Source of the DNA: Alternaria dauci
Taxonomy: Eukaryota; Ascomycota; Dothideomycetes; Pleosporales; Pleosporaceae
DNA: 64,000 nucleotides
Assembly (NCBI RefSeq): GCF_042100115.1
Contig: NC_091274.1
Span: 1,674,001-1,738,000, forward strand
Direction: 5' to 3'
This document shows positions 44,010 to 55,301 of the stretch, one piece after another. The position numbers and the translations under genes were made by a program. The notes below the pieces were generated by a model. That model worked only from the letters and a program-made list of their open reading frames with translations. It searched no databases and was not told where the DNA came from. Each line of letters opens with the position of its first letter. The first letter of the stretch is position 1.

Positions 44010-44993
44010 ATGGCAGCCAACGGCAACGGGGCCAATGGCCACTCCAAGGAACGCACCCCTCTTCGGCCGGGCATCTACTCGCCCACCATGACTTTCTTTG
44101 ACCCAGAGACCGAGGAGCTAGATATCCCCACCATCAAGAAGCATGCAGTACGACTAGCCGAGGCCGGTCTCGTTGGTCTTGTTACCATGGGATCCAACGG
44201 AGAGGCTGTTCACCTGTCACGGGCGGAGAAGACCGCTGTCACGCGAGCAACTCGCGAGGCCCTCGACGAGGCTGGCTACAAGAACGTTCCCGTCATTGTT
44301 GGAGCTTCTGAACACGGCATCAAGCTCACAATTGAACTGTGCAAAGAAGCAGAGGCGGCGGGCGGCGAGTACGTTCTTACCGTTCCTCCCAGCTACTACC
44401 GCTATGCCATGGACGAAGAGGCCATCTACGAGTACTTCACCAAGGTCGCAGACGGCTCACCACTCCCAATAATTCTATACAACTACCCAGGAGCTGTTGC
44501 CGGTATCGACATGGATAGCGACCTCATCATCAAGCTTGGCAAACACCCCAACATCGTCGGTACCAAATTCACATGCGGCAACACTGGAAAGCTCACTCGT
44601 GTCGCTCTTGCCACCAATGCCTGCACACAGAAGAGCAACGGCAGTGGCTACATGGCCTTTGGTGGTATGGCTGATTTCACAGCTCAGACTGCTGCTAGCG
44701 GCGGATCAGGAATTATCGCTGGTGGTGCCAATGTCCTGCCAAAGACATGCGTCAAGGTCTGGAACTTGTGGGCCGAAGGCAAGTACGACGAGGCAATTGA
44801 GCTACAAAAGGTGCTCAGCAAAGGCGACTGGGTCCTCACAAAGGCCGCTATTCCCGGAACAAAGTCAGCAATCCAGTCATATTACGGCTACGGCGGATAC
44901 CCCCGCAAGCCACTCAAGAGGCTACCACAAGAGAAGGTCGACGCTGTTGCGGAAGGTATCAGGGAGGTCATGGAGGTAGAGAAGAAGTTGTAG
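44010..44993 (+). CDS. DapA/DHDPS-family class I aldolase
   Basis: Single-exon 327-residue TIM-barrel aldolase of the dihydrodipicolinate synthase/N-acetylneuraminate lyase family. Fungi make lysine by the aminoadipate route, so a catabolic keto-acid aldolase is more likely than lysine synthesis; GaaC (2-keto-3-deoxy-L-galactonate aldolase) is a known fungal member. Visible: GIYSPTMTFFDPETEELDIP, LVTMGSNGEAVHLSRAEKTA (family GSxGE), VPVIVGASEHG, PIILYNYPG with the barrel Tyr, and GTKFTCGNTGK with the Schiff-base Lys. AFGGMADFTAQTAASGGSGI forms the later strands. The ATG at 44010 lies in AAACATGG context; a TTG upstream at 43989 is in frame but unlikely. Divergent from the oxidoreductase gene. 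Confidence 0.9.
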   Translation: MAANGNGANGHSKERTPLRPGIYSPTMTFFDPETEELDIPTIKKHAVRLAEAGLVGLVTMGSNGEAVHLSRAEKTAVTRATREALDEAGYKNVPVIVGASEHGIKLTIELCKEAEAAGGEYVLTVPPSYYRYAMDEEAIYEYFTKVADGSPLPIILYNYPGAVAGIDMDSDLIIKLGKHPNIVGTKFTCGNTGKLTRVALATNACTQKSNGSGYMAFGGMADFTAQTAASGGSGIIAGGANVLPKTCVKVWNLWAEGKYDEAIELQKVLSKGDWVLTKAAIPGTKSAIQSYYGYGGYPRKPLKRLPQEKVDAVAEGIREVMEVEKKL

Positions 44994-45885
44994 TTGGGTT
45001 ACGTCATGTTTCCGTACGTTCATAATTGGTTGCGCTACGCTTTCTTCACAAACACACACACACATGCACACTTTGTTGACAGTCTGGGTAAAAGCAGTGT
45101 CTGCATTTACGGTGCTTTCGTCGTTGTATATAACCGTACCATCATAGATATCCTACTTGGTTGTTCTCATCGCGGAGCTTGTTTCGAGTAAGCGGACCAC
45201 GTGACAACCGGCCGCGCCTAGGGAGGAACCTCGGAGGGTTGCGACTGCCCTCGCAGCATCATCACGTACTGGCGCGACACGGTCGCACTTTGCTTGTGAC
45301 TCTCACACAACAGAAACAGTTTCTCACTCCACCTTCATTTGCCATTTGCCTTGTACCGCATAGCCTCGTCTCAGGCGGCTGCTTGCTGCCACCCCAATCA
45401 TCGTGTCGCATCTAGAACCCGGCTACCCTAGCGACAAGCAGAGCAGCATCCTTGTCTCGGCCATTGCAGGACCAAGCGTAAAATCTAGGTCCAACGCCAA
45501 CGTTTCGCCGTCACCGTCATGCTTCCTTTTCTGCCCGAGCGGCCGTCGCGGCAGCTGCCACAACCGGCGCATTCGCGGCAGGCTTGTGATCGTGATGCCG
45601 CATATACGCGCAATGGTGGCTGAATAGCGATCGAGTTTACATTGGTATTTGGAATAATATTCACGGATCGTTGACCATGCAGCATCGCTAATCGCTCAAA
45701 AACAAAGCTAGATGCAACCGCACGCAACCTAAATTATGCGCCCGTTCACGTTCATAAAGACGCATAATAAAAAACCCAATAGTCGTACAACGATCCAGCC
45801 GAATATACAGCCCTCGGGCTTTTGCGATTCACTCCAGACGCCAATGTCCACCGCCGGCTTCTAATTGTCTTGCAGCTCACTTAAC
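44994..45885. other. Convergent 3' regions, includes (CA)n tract
   Basis: 890 bp between the aldolase and regulator stops. A short AC repeat lies at 45051-45064 and a CACGTGAC motif near 45197. No supported gene. Confidence 0.5.
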
Positions 45886-48672
45886 TTAGATAGCCAAACC
45901 ATTCCCCAAACTCGTCCAGCGATACAAAGATAACACCTCTCGCCTCTTCGCAGGCGTCATCTCTCTTGCATGCCCATGGCCTTTGATTTGCGCCAATGTT
46001 GAAATCATCACTTTGCGGAAGTTTCGCTGCGTCAAGTTAGCGGTGTAATAGCGACCGACGATAGAAGGAGCAGCCTACCTGATATTCCGTATTGAGAGTT
46101 ACGACTGCAGCCTCATGCGCTCTGACAATCGTTTCGCAGGCGCGAATAACCCCATCGTTGGTCTCAGTCGACAACTTGTCGGCTAAGAGAAGCAGAATGA
46201 GGCTTCCTTGCAAGAGATACATGCCGAACAAGTAGGGCATAAATGACAGGTCCGGGTCAACATCTAGGATTACCTCGACAGCATGCGCAGCTGATATCGC
46301 ATTGGACGTTGCCGCAAGGAAGGATTGTGAACATATCCACATGTTGTCGTCCTCCAGAAGTGCCACAGGATCCCATTTGCCGTGTAACAAGATATGCAGC
46401 ACATGCATGATGTGAGTGGCATATGCCGCGACCTTCCTGGTTTGGTGAATCCACTCGCTACGCACTGGGTCGGGTGTGCCGTTGGACTGGGCTTCCTCAT
46501 TCGAGCCGCAGCCGTGTTGTGCCTTGAAATCTTCGATGCTGTACGCATACCGTTCCAACTGGCGGGTGATTTCTGCTTCGTGGAGCTCCCAGGACGTCCG
46601 CTGACCGAACCTTGGATGGTTTTTCTGGGCGTTGAGATCGACAATGTCCCCGAGAATTGTCATCAAAGGAAGGAAGAATCCAAAAATATCGTGTCTGTAT
46701 GAATCAGCAGTGTCCTCAGACGCGTCAGAGTGCGCTAGAAGACGCCCCGGAAGCGGCGTCTTTCGGTTGCGGGCTATACATACGATGTACACTCGAAGTT
46801 GAGTCCCCTTTTCCGCGCTCCGGGATGGCCGGTGTAGAACTCGCCCGCTTGCCAGAGCGTGTCCGAAACTGGCTGGAACAGATCCTCACATTCGTTGTCG
46901 AGCATGGCCAAGGGTCGATTGTAACAAAGTCCAAGGTGCCTATCGACCATGTAAAGCAACCACCACAGTCGACGCCTCTCCTCTTTCATCTCCTCCACAA
47001 CTGCCGCAGATGGGGTGCCCACAGGCGCTTGCGCGCTAGAGCAATCCGATATGGTCACGTCAATCTCTCCGTCCGTTGCGGTGGTTTCCCGCTCTTTAAC
47101 AAGTCCTTGTGGCAACTCCCGACCTAATTTGAGCTCTCGAGCCAGCGACCACGCCGCGTTCCACCACCGTAGGGAAGCTGCCTTGTACTCGCTTGCGGAA
47201 GTGACTACGCCAAGGTTGATGTACGTGGCGACATCGTCCAATGTACTTGTGGGCGGCATCGCTCCGTCGGCTCGACCATCGTAACGTCCTATTGCTCGAT
47301 CGACTCCAAACGCGTCATGTGCGGCGGATGTCAGTCCAGGTCCTGGTGCGAATCCATGCGAGGATGGAGAGTGAACGAGAGGCTTAAGTAGATCCACAGT
47401 CAACTTCCACAATTTCTGGCTGATAATAGCTCTTGCGGAAGGCGATGAGGTTAAGTAGCTCGCTTCGCTTGTCTGCGCGGCGACCCAAAGCATGCTCGAA
47501 AGCAGAGCGGGGCTGCATCTTCTCGGCTTGTGTTGCCGGAGAAAACTTCGCTTTCTGAAGACAGACCCGAGAATATATGGCGAAACTGGTTCCATAAATA
47601 CCGACGAAGAACTCTGGAAGTAAAATTCGAGCAAGTCACACGCGGTAGTGACATTGAGTATTGGTCCTAGGTGGGGAAGCAGTGGCCCCAAGACGGGGTA
47701 TCTGCAGGCGGCCATGGCGGCGTCGTTTTGCGAAGAGTTTACGCTAACTCCTGACTGTGGCGATCCTGTGTCCACGGAACCATAGCTACGAGGTGATGAT
47801 TGCCTTCCGGCTTGTTGGTACTGCATCGGATAGGCCATGTTGGCGTACTCAGGTGGCATCGAGACCGATGTTCCGTTAGGACCGGGGATGAGATGCATGC
47901 CTATGGCTGTTAGCAACTCTTCCAACTCAACACGTATGGCAATACGCAAGAAGATTTCTGAGTAACATACGAGACAAACGAGACATGTACACAGACTGGG
48001 AGTTGTGCGAAGTATTCCGGGCTCGTACATCGTACGTACCATTCATGGCATACATGAGCTCTTCGCGAGGCATCTCGGCATGCATCGTCGGGTACGCAGC
48101 GTTTGAACCAAGGAGCAATGGGTCGATCATCATGTGGTTGACAGGTGGATCGAATGTCGTGCCAGGGTTAAGGGCCTGCCAATCACTCGCCGGCAAACCA
48201 CCTTTGCCGGCTGGAAAATGCTGTACGACTGGCGTGGCTTCTGATTGCGACCAAACATCTTCATCCATCTCAGCCATAACACCAGGCCTCTCGTAATAAC
48301 TGGAAATCCCATTGGGGGTTTGCGGGCTACCAGCAGCAGCAGCCTCTTCTCTCTGCTTCTGGATGTGCCTTGGAACCTGTAGTTCGTCAGCTCCTCGATA
48401 CGTCGGACAGTCGCAATGCATGCGCGTGCCAATGTCCACGCTATTGGGGCTGGTGAACATCGATAGTTGGCGTTGCTTACTTTTCCGCGTCGTTTCTTTT
48501 CACGGTTGTACTGACAAACGTATTCGAGCTCTATGCAGCGCGAGCACGGAGCTTGGCCGTTGCATCTTGTTCGCATTCGATGGCAGTGATCGCATGCTCG
48601 GCTTACTCTCCGTTTTACTGGTGCTGAGCTCCGGCGCTCGAGCTTGGGTGATTCTGCTGTCGTGGTCTCCAT
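45886..48672 (-). CDS. Zn2Cys6 transcription factor, XlnR/COL-26-like
   Basis: Exons 48672-48481, 48376-48040, 47900-46784, 46694-46079, 46026-45886; 800 residues. Residues about 25-55 form a binuclear zinc cluster ([20 protein letters not shown], then [11 protein letters not shown]) followed by a basic linker ([18 protein letters not shown]). The middle is a fungal transcription-factor domain: [60 protein letters not shown]. The last exon encodes [16 protein letters not shown] and ends [15 protein letters not shown], very like the C-terminus of XlnR/Xyr1. XlnR activates xylanase and cellulase genes; the zinc cluster here differs from classical XlnR, so it may be a related regulator (BglR/COL-26 or Ara1 group). 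Each exon junction preserves frame. Confidence 0.82.
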
Positions 48673-49172
48673 GGCTGTGTCTGTTGGTTGCGGTGACGAT
48701 TATGACTTCGACTGGTCCCTACATAAGATCAGCACCAACCGGCCCCCGTCAAGCATAGCCGACGTACTGGTTCCTGCAAAATGGCAACCCAATTCGAGAC
48801 CTGCGAATTTGGAAGGAATGGTACTTGGTGCGCGCAGGTGACGTTGCGCGAGTACCTGAAGACGAAGGAGTCGGTAGCCGGAAATCTGGGGACGACCACG
48901 GGTCATGCGATACTTGGGGAGCATATGTGGGCCTCCGACAAAGCTTTAGGTGCCGAGGATACACCCCGACTGTAAGATGTCCTAAGCTGCAAAGACGATT
49001 CCAAGGGTCAGTGTGACGATCTGTGGCTTGAGGATTCCATGCGTCCACGCGGGCTTCGAGAAGCGAGATCAACTGGAGTGCAATATCGGAAGACGCAGTG
49101 TTTAATTCGAGCATTCATGGATGTATGAAAGCTACGACCCATTGGCTACGGCAACCAGGCTCTGGGGCAAGA

Positions 49173-49221
49173 CGTGGCAAGGGTCAGGAACGCCGTAGCA
49201 GGGGATCGTGGCAAGGGTCAG
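49173..49221. repeat. 15-bp direct repeat, spacing 34 bp
   Basis: CGTGGCAAGGGTCAG occurs at 49173-49187 and again at 49207-49221 with no mismatch. Confidence 0.85.
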
Positions 49222-50552
49222 AAAATCCCAGTTCATGATTCGAGCATGGCTAAATGCAGATTAACCGGTGGGAGATGCGCTTCTCAAAGTCGGCGCTAGG
49301 AGCGAACCGCAAAGAGCCCCGCTTCTTCCAAGTTCACACCGCACGTCAGCTTCCCGCCAATCCTTGCCTGCTCCATGTACCAATAAGTGCTGGCAGCTTC
49401 TCCAGGTTGTGGCTTGTACCGCCTGACCATCATAACATTCCCGAGGCACTCTTGCGCAACATCAGCGTCGGAGATATCGTCTTAAGGTGCTTGATATACC
49501 CCTCCTTCGCCGATATTTGGTGCGCCACAACTGGAGTTCGGCTGGTTTGGAATGCCATCATCCGCTGAAACAGCCTCCGTCCCGTTTCACGGTACCTGAC
49601 TGTCATTGGCATACCCATAGCGATCAAGGACCAGACGTCAGGACGTCAAAATATGCACGCTGCCATGGCACCTGAAACCCGATACCTGTTACCGACAACG
49701 ATCTTCTCGTGAAGGCATGGCACGACCTTCGCGCTACACCCAATGATATCCACAACAGGTCCCACTCACCCAGGGACCGAGCGTGAGTCTCGACCCAAGG
49801 ACAAGCTTGTATTCCGGTATCCACAAAGGAGTCGTTAGCACTGAACATGGTCTATCTGCTAACTCAAGTATATACACCGATACATACGTTGGTTGAAGCG
49901 CTGAGCTAATTGTGTCGGCGGATTTTGGCCAAACTTTGTTCTGCGGCATCACTGTCCCCGCCATGCAGGAGAAGCCGAGAAATCCTGCGCCTCTAAGTGA
50001 GCTTGTAGTGGCTGTAAACCAACCTCCGATATGTGGTCGGCCCAACGTCACCGTTTCTCGTCTATATGCGGAATACCGCAAACTGGCCGTGTATTCCCTT
50101 GCCAGCACACCAACAACGCGAACGGTCTGAACACTAAGGAGACGGCCGTAATATTTCTGCACCAGAACATGATATTGCGTCCGCTTGAATCTTCATGGGA
50201 CGGAGAATTGTTAGGCATCCCACGCTTATCTCAGGCACGCGCTACAACAAGAGTTCTAGAAGACTCAGACCCAGGAGCTTCATTTCGTAACTTGACCAGA
50301 TTATCAGAATCTTCAAGCTGAGTTTTCAGCCCCATGTGGGCACCATGTGTTGAACAAAACTCTTCTCGACTGAAACTTGTTGGCCGATGGAAGGGATGGC
50401 ACTGCTTCATTGCTCTGTGCCCACCGTTAACGATCTTCATGACTCTATCCAGTTTAGTCGTCGCACGCTAAGAATTTCGTCCACACCCACACGAGAGCAG
50501 CGTCTGCCGGGCCGTTCAACTAGCTCATAGCCTTGTAAGTGCTGGGTGCTGC

Positions 50553-50646
50553 ATCACCACCGAAGTGATTAACATGATGAACGTGCTGGTGACAAGACGC
50601 AAGCACAACGCTGTTGAATGACACTGTATTAGATCACCACCGAAGT
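50553..50646. repeat. 14-bp direct repeat, spacing 80 bp
   Basis: ATCACCACCGAAGT occurs at 50553-50566 and 50633-50646. No function known. Confidence 0.8.
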
Positions 50647-52844
50647 CATAGCTTGGCCGGTCCTACCGGTATACTCTGAAATTGCTTCATCTTGAGAGGC
50701 TGCATGTCGCGACCAAGGAGGGGGTCCGCAACACGTCTGCACGTTCTAGCACGAGGACCCGCACAGTGGGCATGCATAAAGACAAGGCCCCTTTGCTCTT
50801 GCCTCTAAAGGATGATCAATCTGTGCCCCCCTGGGTTCCGTCGCCTGCATACAGGCGCCAGAGTTCGCCCGCTTTGTATCGAGCCCCGAGATAAGTGACC
50901 ATACAGCTTTAGCTTCCTATATCTATAGGAGTCAGGCTGATACAGAAACCCTCTCACAGAAGAGTCATGAATCACTAAATGTTTGACTGTCTAGCGACGC
51001 TGAACTAGCGAAGGCTATGCCTCTCCCCAAAGGCGAGTGAGGCTTGGGGCTTCCACATACATTTTCGCATGCAGTTCGGGGCGATGAGGCTTGCCGTGAG
51101 CTTGCCACACTTCGCCTGTCCTGAGGTGTCGTTCTTTTGGAGTAATGTGGGACGACATCATTCCAACCACACGATTCTTGTGCGACCTATACTGGCTGCA
51201 AGCCCAAGCATCTATCGTTGAACTACTCATGATCAAACATGGCTGAAATCGATTGGGGTGACGCTTGCATGCTTTACTTTGAACACTACAGTATAAAAGG
51301 CTTGGAGTCATCCATTGGACACTATGGTATGCACTAGAACCTGCCTCTCTCATGTACCCCAGATTCCCTGCCCAGTGAAGCCGGGATCGTGGCATACACG
51401 AAAACCCGGGGAAGTGGCAGCGTCGGCTGAGCGGACGGTCACTCCGCTGTGCAAAAACGATGCCTTCCTGCCTTGTCAATCTTATGACCCGCCATGATCA
51501 ACTACGTTCCACGATGTTTACCATTGCTAACGAGCTGTGGCGGCTATGGGGAAGGCAGAATAGCCGTAGTATAACAGCTACGGCTCGAAACCTCGGTCCT
51601 CGCAGCTCTGGAATCACGTTCCCTCAACTTCTTGGGGCTTAACCGGCTCATTTGAAGCAAGCTCAATCGTCGCCGCCGCCGTCGGAAAGCTCATCGCAAA
51701 CACGCAAAACGCAGCTCATCAAGGATTAATGCGGGGAGATTGTGATACTGGAGGCGTGGGTTGGTGTGAGTGTTGCGAAATGCAAGTTGCTGCCAGACTG
51801 ACGGATAGACGGCGAACTGGTCACAGGGGGCAGGCCGTTTGGTGGCTTAGGATAGTCTGTATTTCTGATACAGGTGCATATATCACTGTGGGTATGCTGC
51901 AGGCGCTCTGCATGAACCCGGGGCGAAACATATGATTCACTGGAGTGATAAGGAGTGCGTCTCCGCCTTTCATCAAACGGGCAGTAAGCAGCCCACGCAC
52001 TCTTTCCAGGGACACGATTGATCCTTGCCTGCGCCTCCCCGAAAGGAAAGTTGGGTAGAGAAGGCCTTTCGTATCCGTGAGTACATGATCTCCCTCACAG
52101 ATTTGTCGGACGAGCTGATGCTCACAACCTTGGAATGCTTAAGGAACTGTGATATCTCTAGGACCGAAACTATCCAACCATATGCGTCCTGTCAGTAAAG
52201 TAATCTCTTACTTGATGGCTGGGCCGATGGCTGAACTTTCTGAGCTTCGAACGGGTGTCACCGCATGACCACCGTCACGGCAACAGGCGATGCCGTCCGC
52301 GTTTCCTCAGCCACACAAGTGATGGGCATTAGCCCATGCGCGTAAGAGGATACAGTCACCGGAGCTTCGTCCCTTTAGCAAGCACTCATCAGTGAATCTC
52401 TGTCTATTGAACCTGGACTCACGATGTACGCGTGTAAGTCAGTCAAAAAATTTTATTAGGTTCTCTTTTTCCCAAGTGTGGAAGTGTGTTCAGCTGGTTC
52501 GGCACTTCACCGTAGCGTACTCTGGGGGCCGCCGACTCGACTGCAGGCTTCCTAGCACTATCATCGCTAGCATGTAAGCGCTCCTCAGCTCTGACTTCGT
52601 ACGGACAGTTTCCCGGCCTCTCACAAAACCTTGGATGTTACTTCTAGAGCGTTTCAAACGGACAGATGCATAACTTGATGGCGATCGGAGCGTCCGCGGT
52701 CGTATATGGGATCGTCACCGGGCCTTACTTCGCAATAAACGACTAGTATTGTGCTAGTGCAATATCCCGCGAACCGTGATGAGCCCACTTGCCATCGATC
52801 ATTTCTGAGTCGCACCCCCTGATGACTGAGTATTACGCAACCAA

Positions 52845-52891
52845 GCTTGCCAACCTGGACATCCCCTGTTTTATTGACAGGCTTGGCAAGC
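52845..52891. repeat. Inverted repeat able to form a hairpin
   Basis: Left arm GCTTGCCAACCTG (52845-52857) pairs with right arm CAGGCTTGGCAAGC (52878-52891) apart from one unpaired base, with a 20-nt loop. It lies in the gene-poor block. Confidence 0.7.
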
Positions 52892-53367
52892 CGCATGTAC
52901 CTGGCCCTTTGGGCTTAAACTTTTGCGCGGGTTTGTCACTAGATGAAAACAATGATGGTCTTGAAACTCACCCGAGCTCGCGCGAGAAAATGCCAAGACG
53001 TAAAAGTTCCAAGTGGGTCATTGTCACGAACGAGCATTGGAAATGATACAGGTAATCCTGACTAGATTTGCGTTTCGAAAACTGGTACCTACGGTGTTGC
53101 GCGAGTACTGCGATGGTGGCGCAATGTAATCTATAGTCTGGAACTTGGGGGTTAGTTGGCACAACAAATTCGATGCCTAAGATGGCGGCTGTTACAAGCT
53201 CGGATTCGGGTTGAAGGTGCACTAAGAGCAAAACTAGAGATGCCATTGGCCCAACATTCAGAACTGTACCATGCGATTGGTTGAACAATGTCCTGGTAAT
53301 TCTTACATGTCTTACCAGCATCCTTACTTACACTGCGACTGCTCGCCGTTTGAAAAAGTAAAAGCAC

Positions 53368-55301
53368 TTACTTTTGCTTCTCAGCATCCTGCTTCATGCC
53401 TCCCTGAATCCATTTGCGGCTTTCGGCAGCGTACTTTTCCATCTTGTCTTTGTCTTTGAGAAGCTCTTTGATTGAGTGAGGGTCAGGAACGTGACGACCC
53501 TTCTCAACACCAGGACGCAATGTCATGCGCTCTTCCCATGCTTTAAGCGAGGGGAACTCGTCGATATCGACGCCTGCCCAACCTGCAGAACTGACCCATC
53601 CATAATGGGAGATATCTGGTAGATGTTATTGCATGTCACCATAATCATCCTCGAGTGTGCTACATGTCTATGTGTATCGGAGAAGACATAGAAAATAGGA
53701 CATAGTTGGAAATGACTGGACATATGGCTCTCCAACATCGTTGCCATCCATGAACAAAGAACACAAATAAACTGGCCAAAGGGGTTTCAAGGAAGAAGTG
53801 CTTACCAGCAATTGTGCATTTTTCACCACATATGTAAGGCTTGTTGTCTGAGGCGAGATGCTTGTCAAGCACGGAGTACAGACGACGAGTTTCATTCTGG
53901 TATCTCTTGACACCGTATTCAATGTGCTCGGGTGCATACCGTGTAAAATGGTCTGCAGTTGACGTTAGCCTGTTGCATCGATAAGCATCATCATTGCACT
54001 CTAATCGCAGCACGACAGAATAGTCTGAAGCTAGAGAGAAGGGCTTCACTGCCTCCAGGTGGACCTCGTCTCAATGGAACAGTTCTTCCAGTGATCTCCC
54101 CCATATCGGGATGAGGGCCTCCACATCGGAATCGACGGTCAGGAGATAGACTTGGCGGGTCGCCACAATTTCACAAAGGATGTAGGCTGCTCGCCTTGTA
54201 CGAATGAAGCAGACAACAATAAATGAGCTGTTGTGAAAACATGATGTGTTCCTCGGCATTCCTGTGAGAACTTCGTCTCGCCATGTACTGTGGCCATCCA
54301 GTGTCGTTTCTGACACGAAGAGCAATGATAACACCATTATGGAAGCGGAAGCAAACCACTATTGCGACGAGCAACACACTGATGCTGAAACAATCTCGGG
54401 ATAGCCGCAAAAAGCAAAAAGTCGAGAGCAGAAGAAAGTGCACTTACTAGCTTGACCTTGCATTGGCCCAACGCCAGCATTCTGAAAGTAGAGCCAATTT
54501 TTCATGGTGTACCATTCACGTGTGCCCTTGGGGAAGCTGATCTTGTGATCTGTGTCGTAGCGGTCGATAAGATATTCCATGATACTTCCAGACTCGAAGA
54601 GGTTGATAGTTTGGCCATCAGTAAAGGTATCGGTGAGCGCAGGGATTCGCCCATTGGGGTTGATCTTCAGGAACTATCTTTCGTCAGCGTGGAGAGGTCA
54701 AGCAGGGGAGAGATCAGACTTGCCCATTCTTCTTTTTGTGTGTTCTTAGAGATGTCGATCTTGTGGACTGTATAAGGAAGGCTGCAGAATTTAGCGAACC
54801 GACTTAGTAGTGTAGTACCATCTTGTTTCATATGCTAAAGTTCAGTATATCAAAGGTGTGGACATGACGACCTAGTAAAACTATATGCAACTGGCCACAA
54901 GCACATGCGTGTGGATTTTTGAAAAGAATTTGACGAGAACAAGCACTTGAGGTGTATGTTTCGCGATTGGTCGAAATAGTGCAAATAGACCCAGCAAAAA
55001 AACGTCGCTCTTCCGTTGTCCGTTGCCAGCCACTGAGAAAGCATCCCAGGATATTCCAGTTCCATGTTTCATTGCAGGAGGAGGATGGGTGTGAAAAGGA
55101 ACCGCCTTGACCGTGAACGATACTGGGAGAGAAAAATACTGTAAAATACTGCGGTCTAAGGCATCTTAAACATGATAAAAGGGGCAATGCAACTTTCGAG
55201 TAACCAAAAAGTACGTACCCTAGCTCTTCCAAAGTTATGGAAATCTTTATGCCGTTAGGCGTCTGTGTGGTGTACAAATTGATGTCCGATGGTTGAGACA
55301 T
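53368..55301 (-). CDS. Ure2-type glutathione S-transferase
   Basis: Cytosolic-type GST; conjugates glutathione to electrophiles or reduces disulfides. Exons 55301-55219, 54781-54724, 54673-54448, 53952-53806, 53615-53368; 253 residues. The thioredoxin-like half reads [35 protein letters not shown], then FLKINPNGRIPALTDT with the cis-Pro and LFESGSIMEYL, as in Ure2/fungal GTT-type enzymes. The helical half includes WLYFQNAGVGPMQGQA, NHFTRYAPEHIEYGVKRY, DKPYICGEKCTIADIS-type segments and GWAGVDIDEFPSLKAW. Introns 1 (437 bp) and 3 (495 bp) are long for this genome; intron 2 (54674-54723) has a GC donor (TGG|GCAAGT). The TAA at 53368 overlaps a GTAAGT, so a further 3' intron cannot be excluded. 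Confidence 0.85.

Larger units (their letters stand above)
48673..53367. other. Longest gene-poor block
   Basis: 4.7 kb without a supported gene. Small frames at 48749-49114 (-), 49254-50321 (both strands) and 52789-53046 (+) are open but unrecognised. It contains short direct repeats (49173-49221, 50553-50646) and one hairpin (52845-52891). The 300-400 bp next to 48672 is the promoter of the regulator gene. Confidence 0.5.

Noticed and set aside
48749..49114. 121-codon minus frame just upstream of the XlnR-like gene
   Set aside because: Has an ATG but no recognisable motif; it lies where the regulator's promoter and 5' UTR should be.
49261..49848. Possible decayed coding sequence on the minus strand
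   Set aside because: Some stretches (YWYMEQARIGGKL) look protein-like but change frame with no consistent family; not supportable by eye.
51430..51444. Short minus-strand match to a 5S rRNA-like segment (CCGTCCGCTCAGCCG)
   Set aside because: Flanking sequence does not follow 5S rRNA; a 15-base match from memory is not enough to call even a pseudogene.
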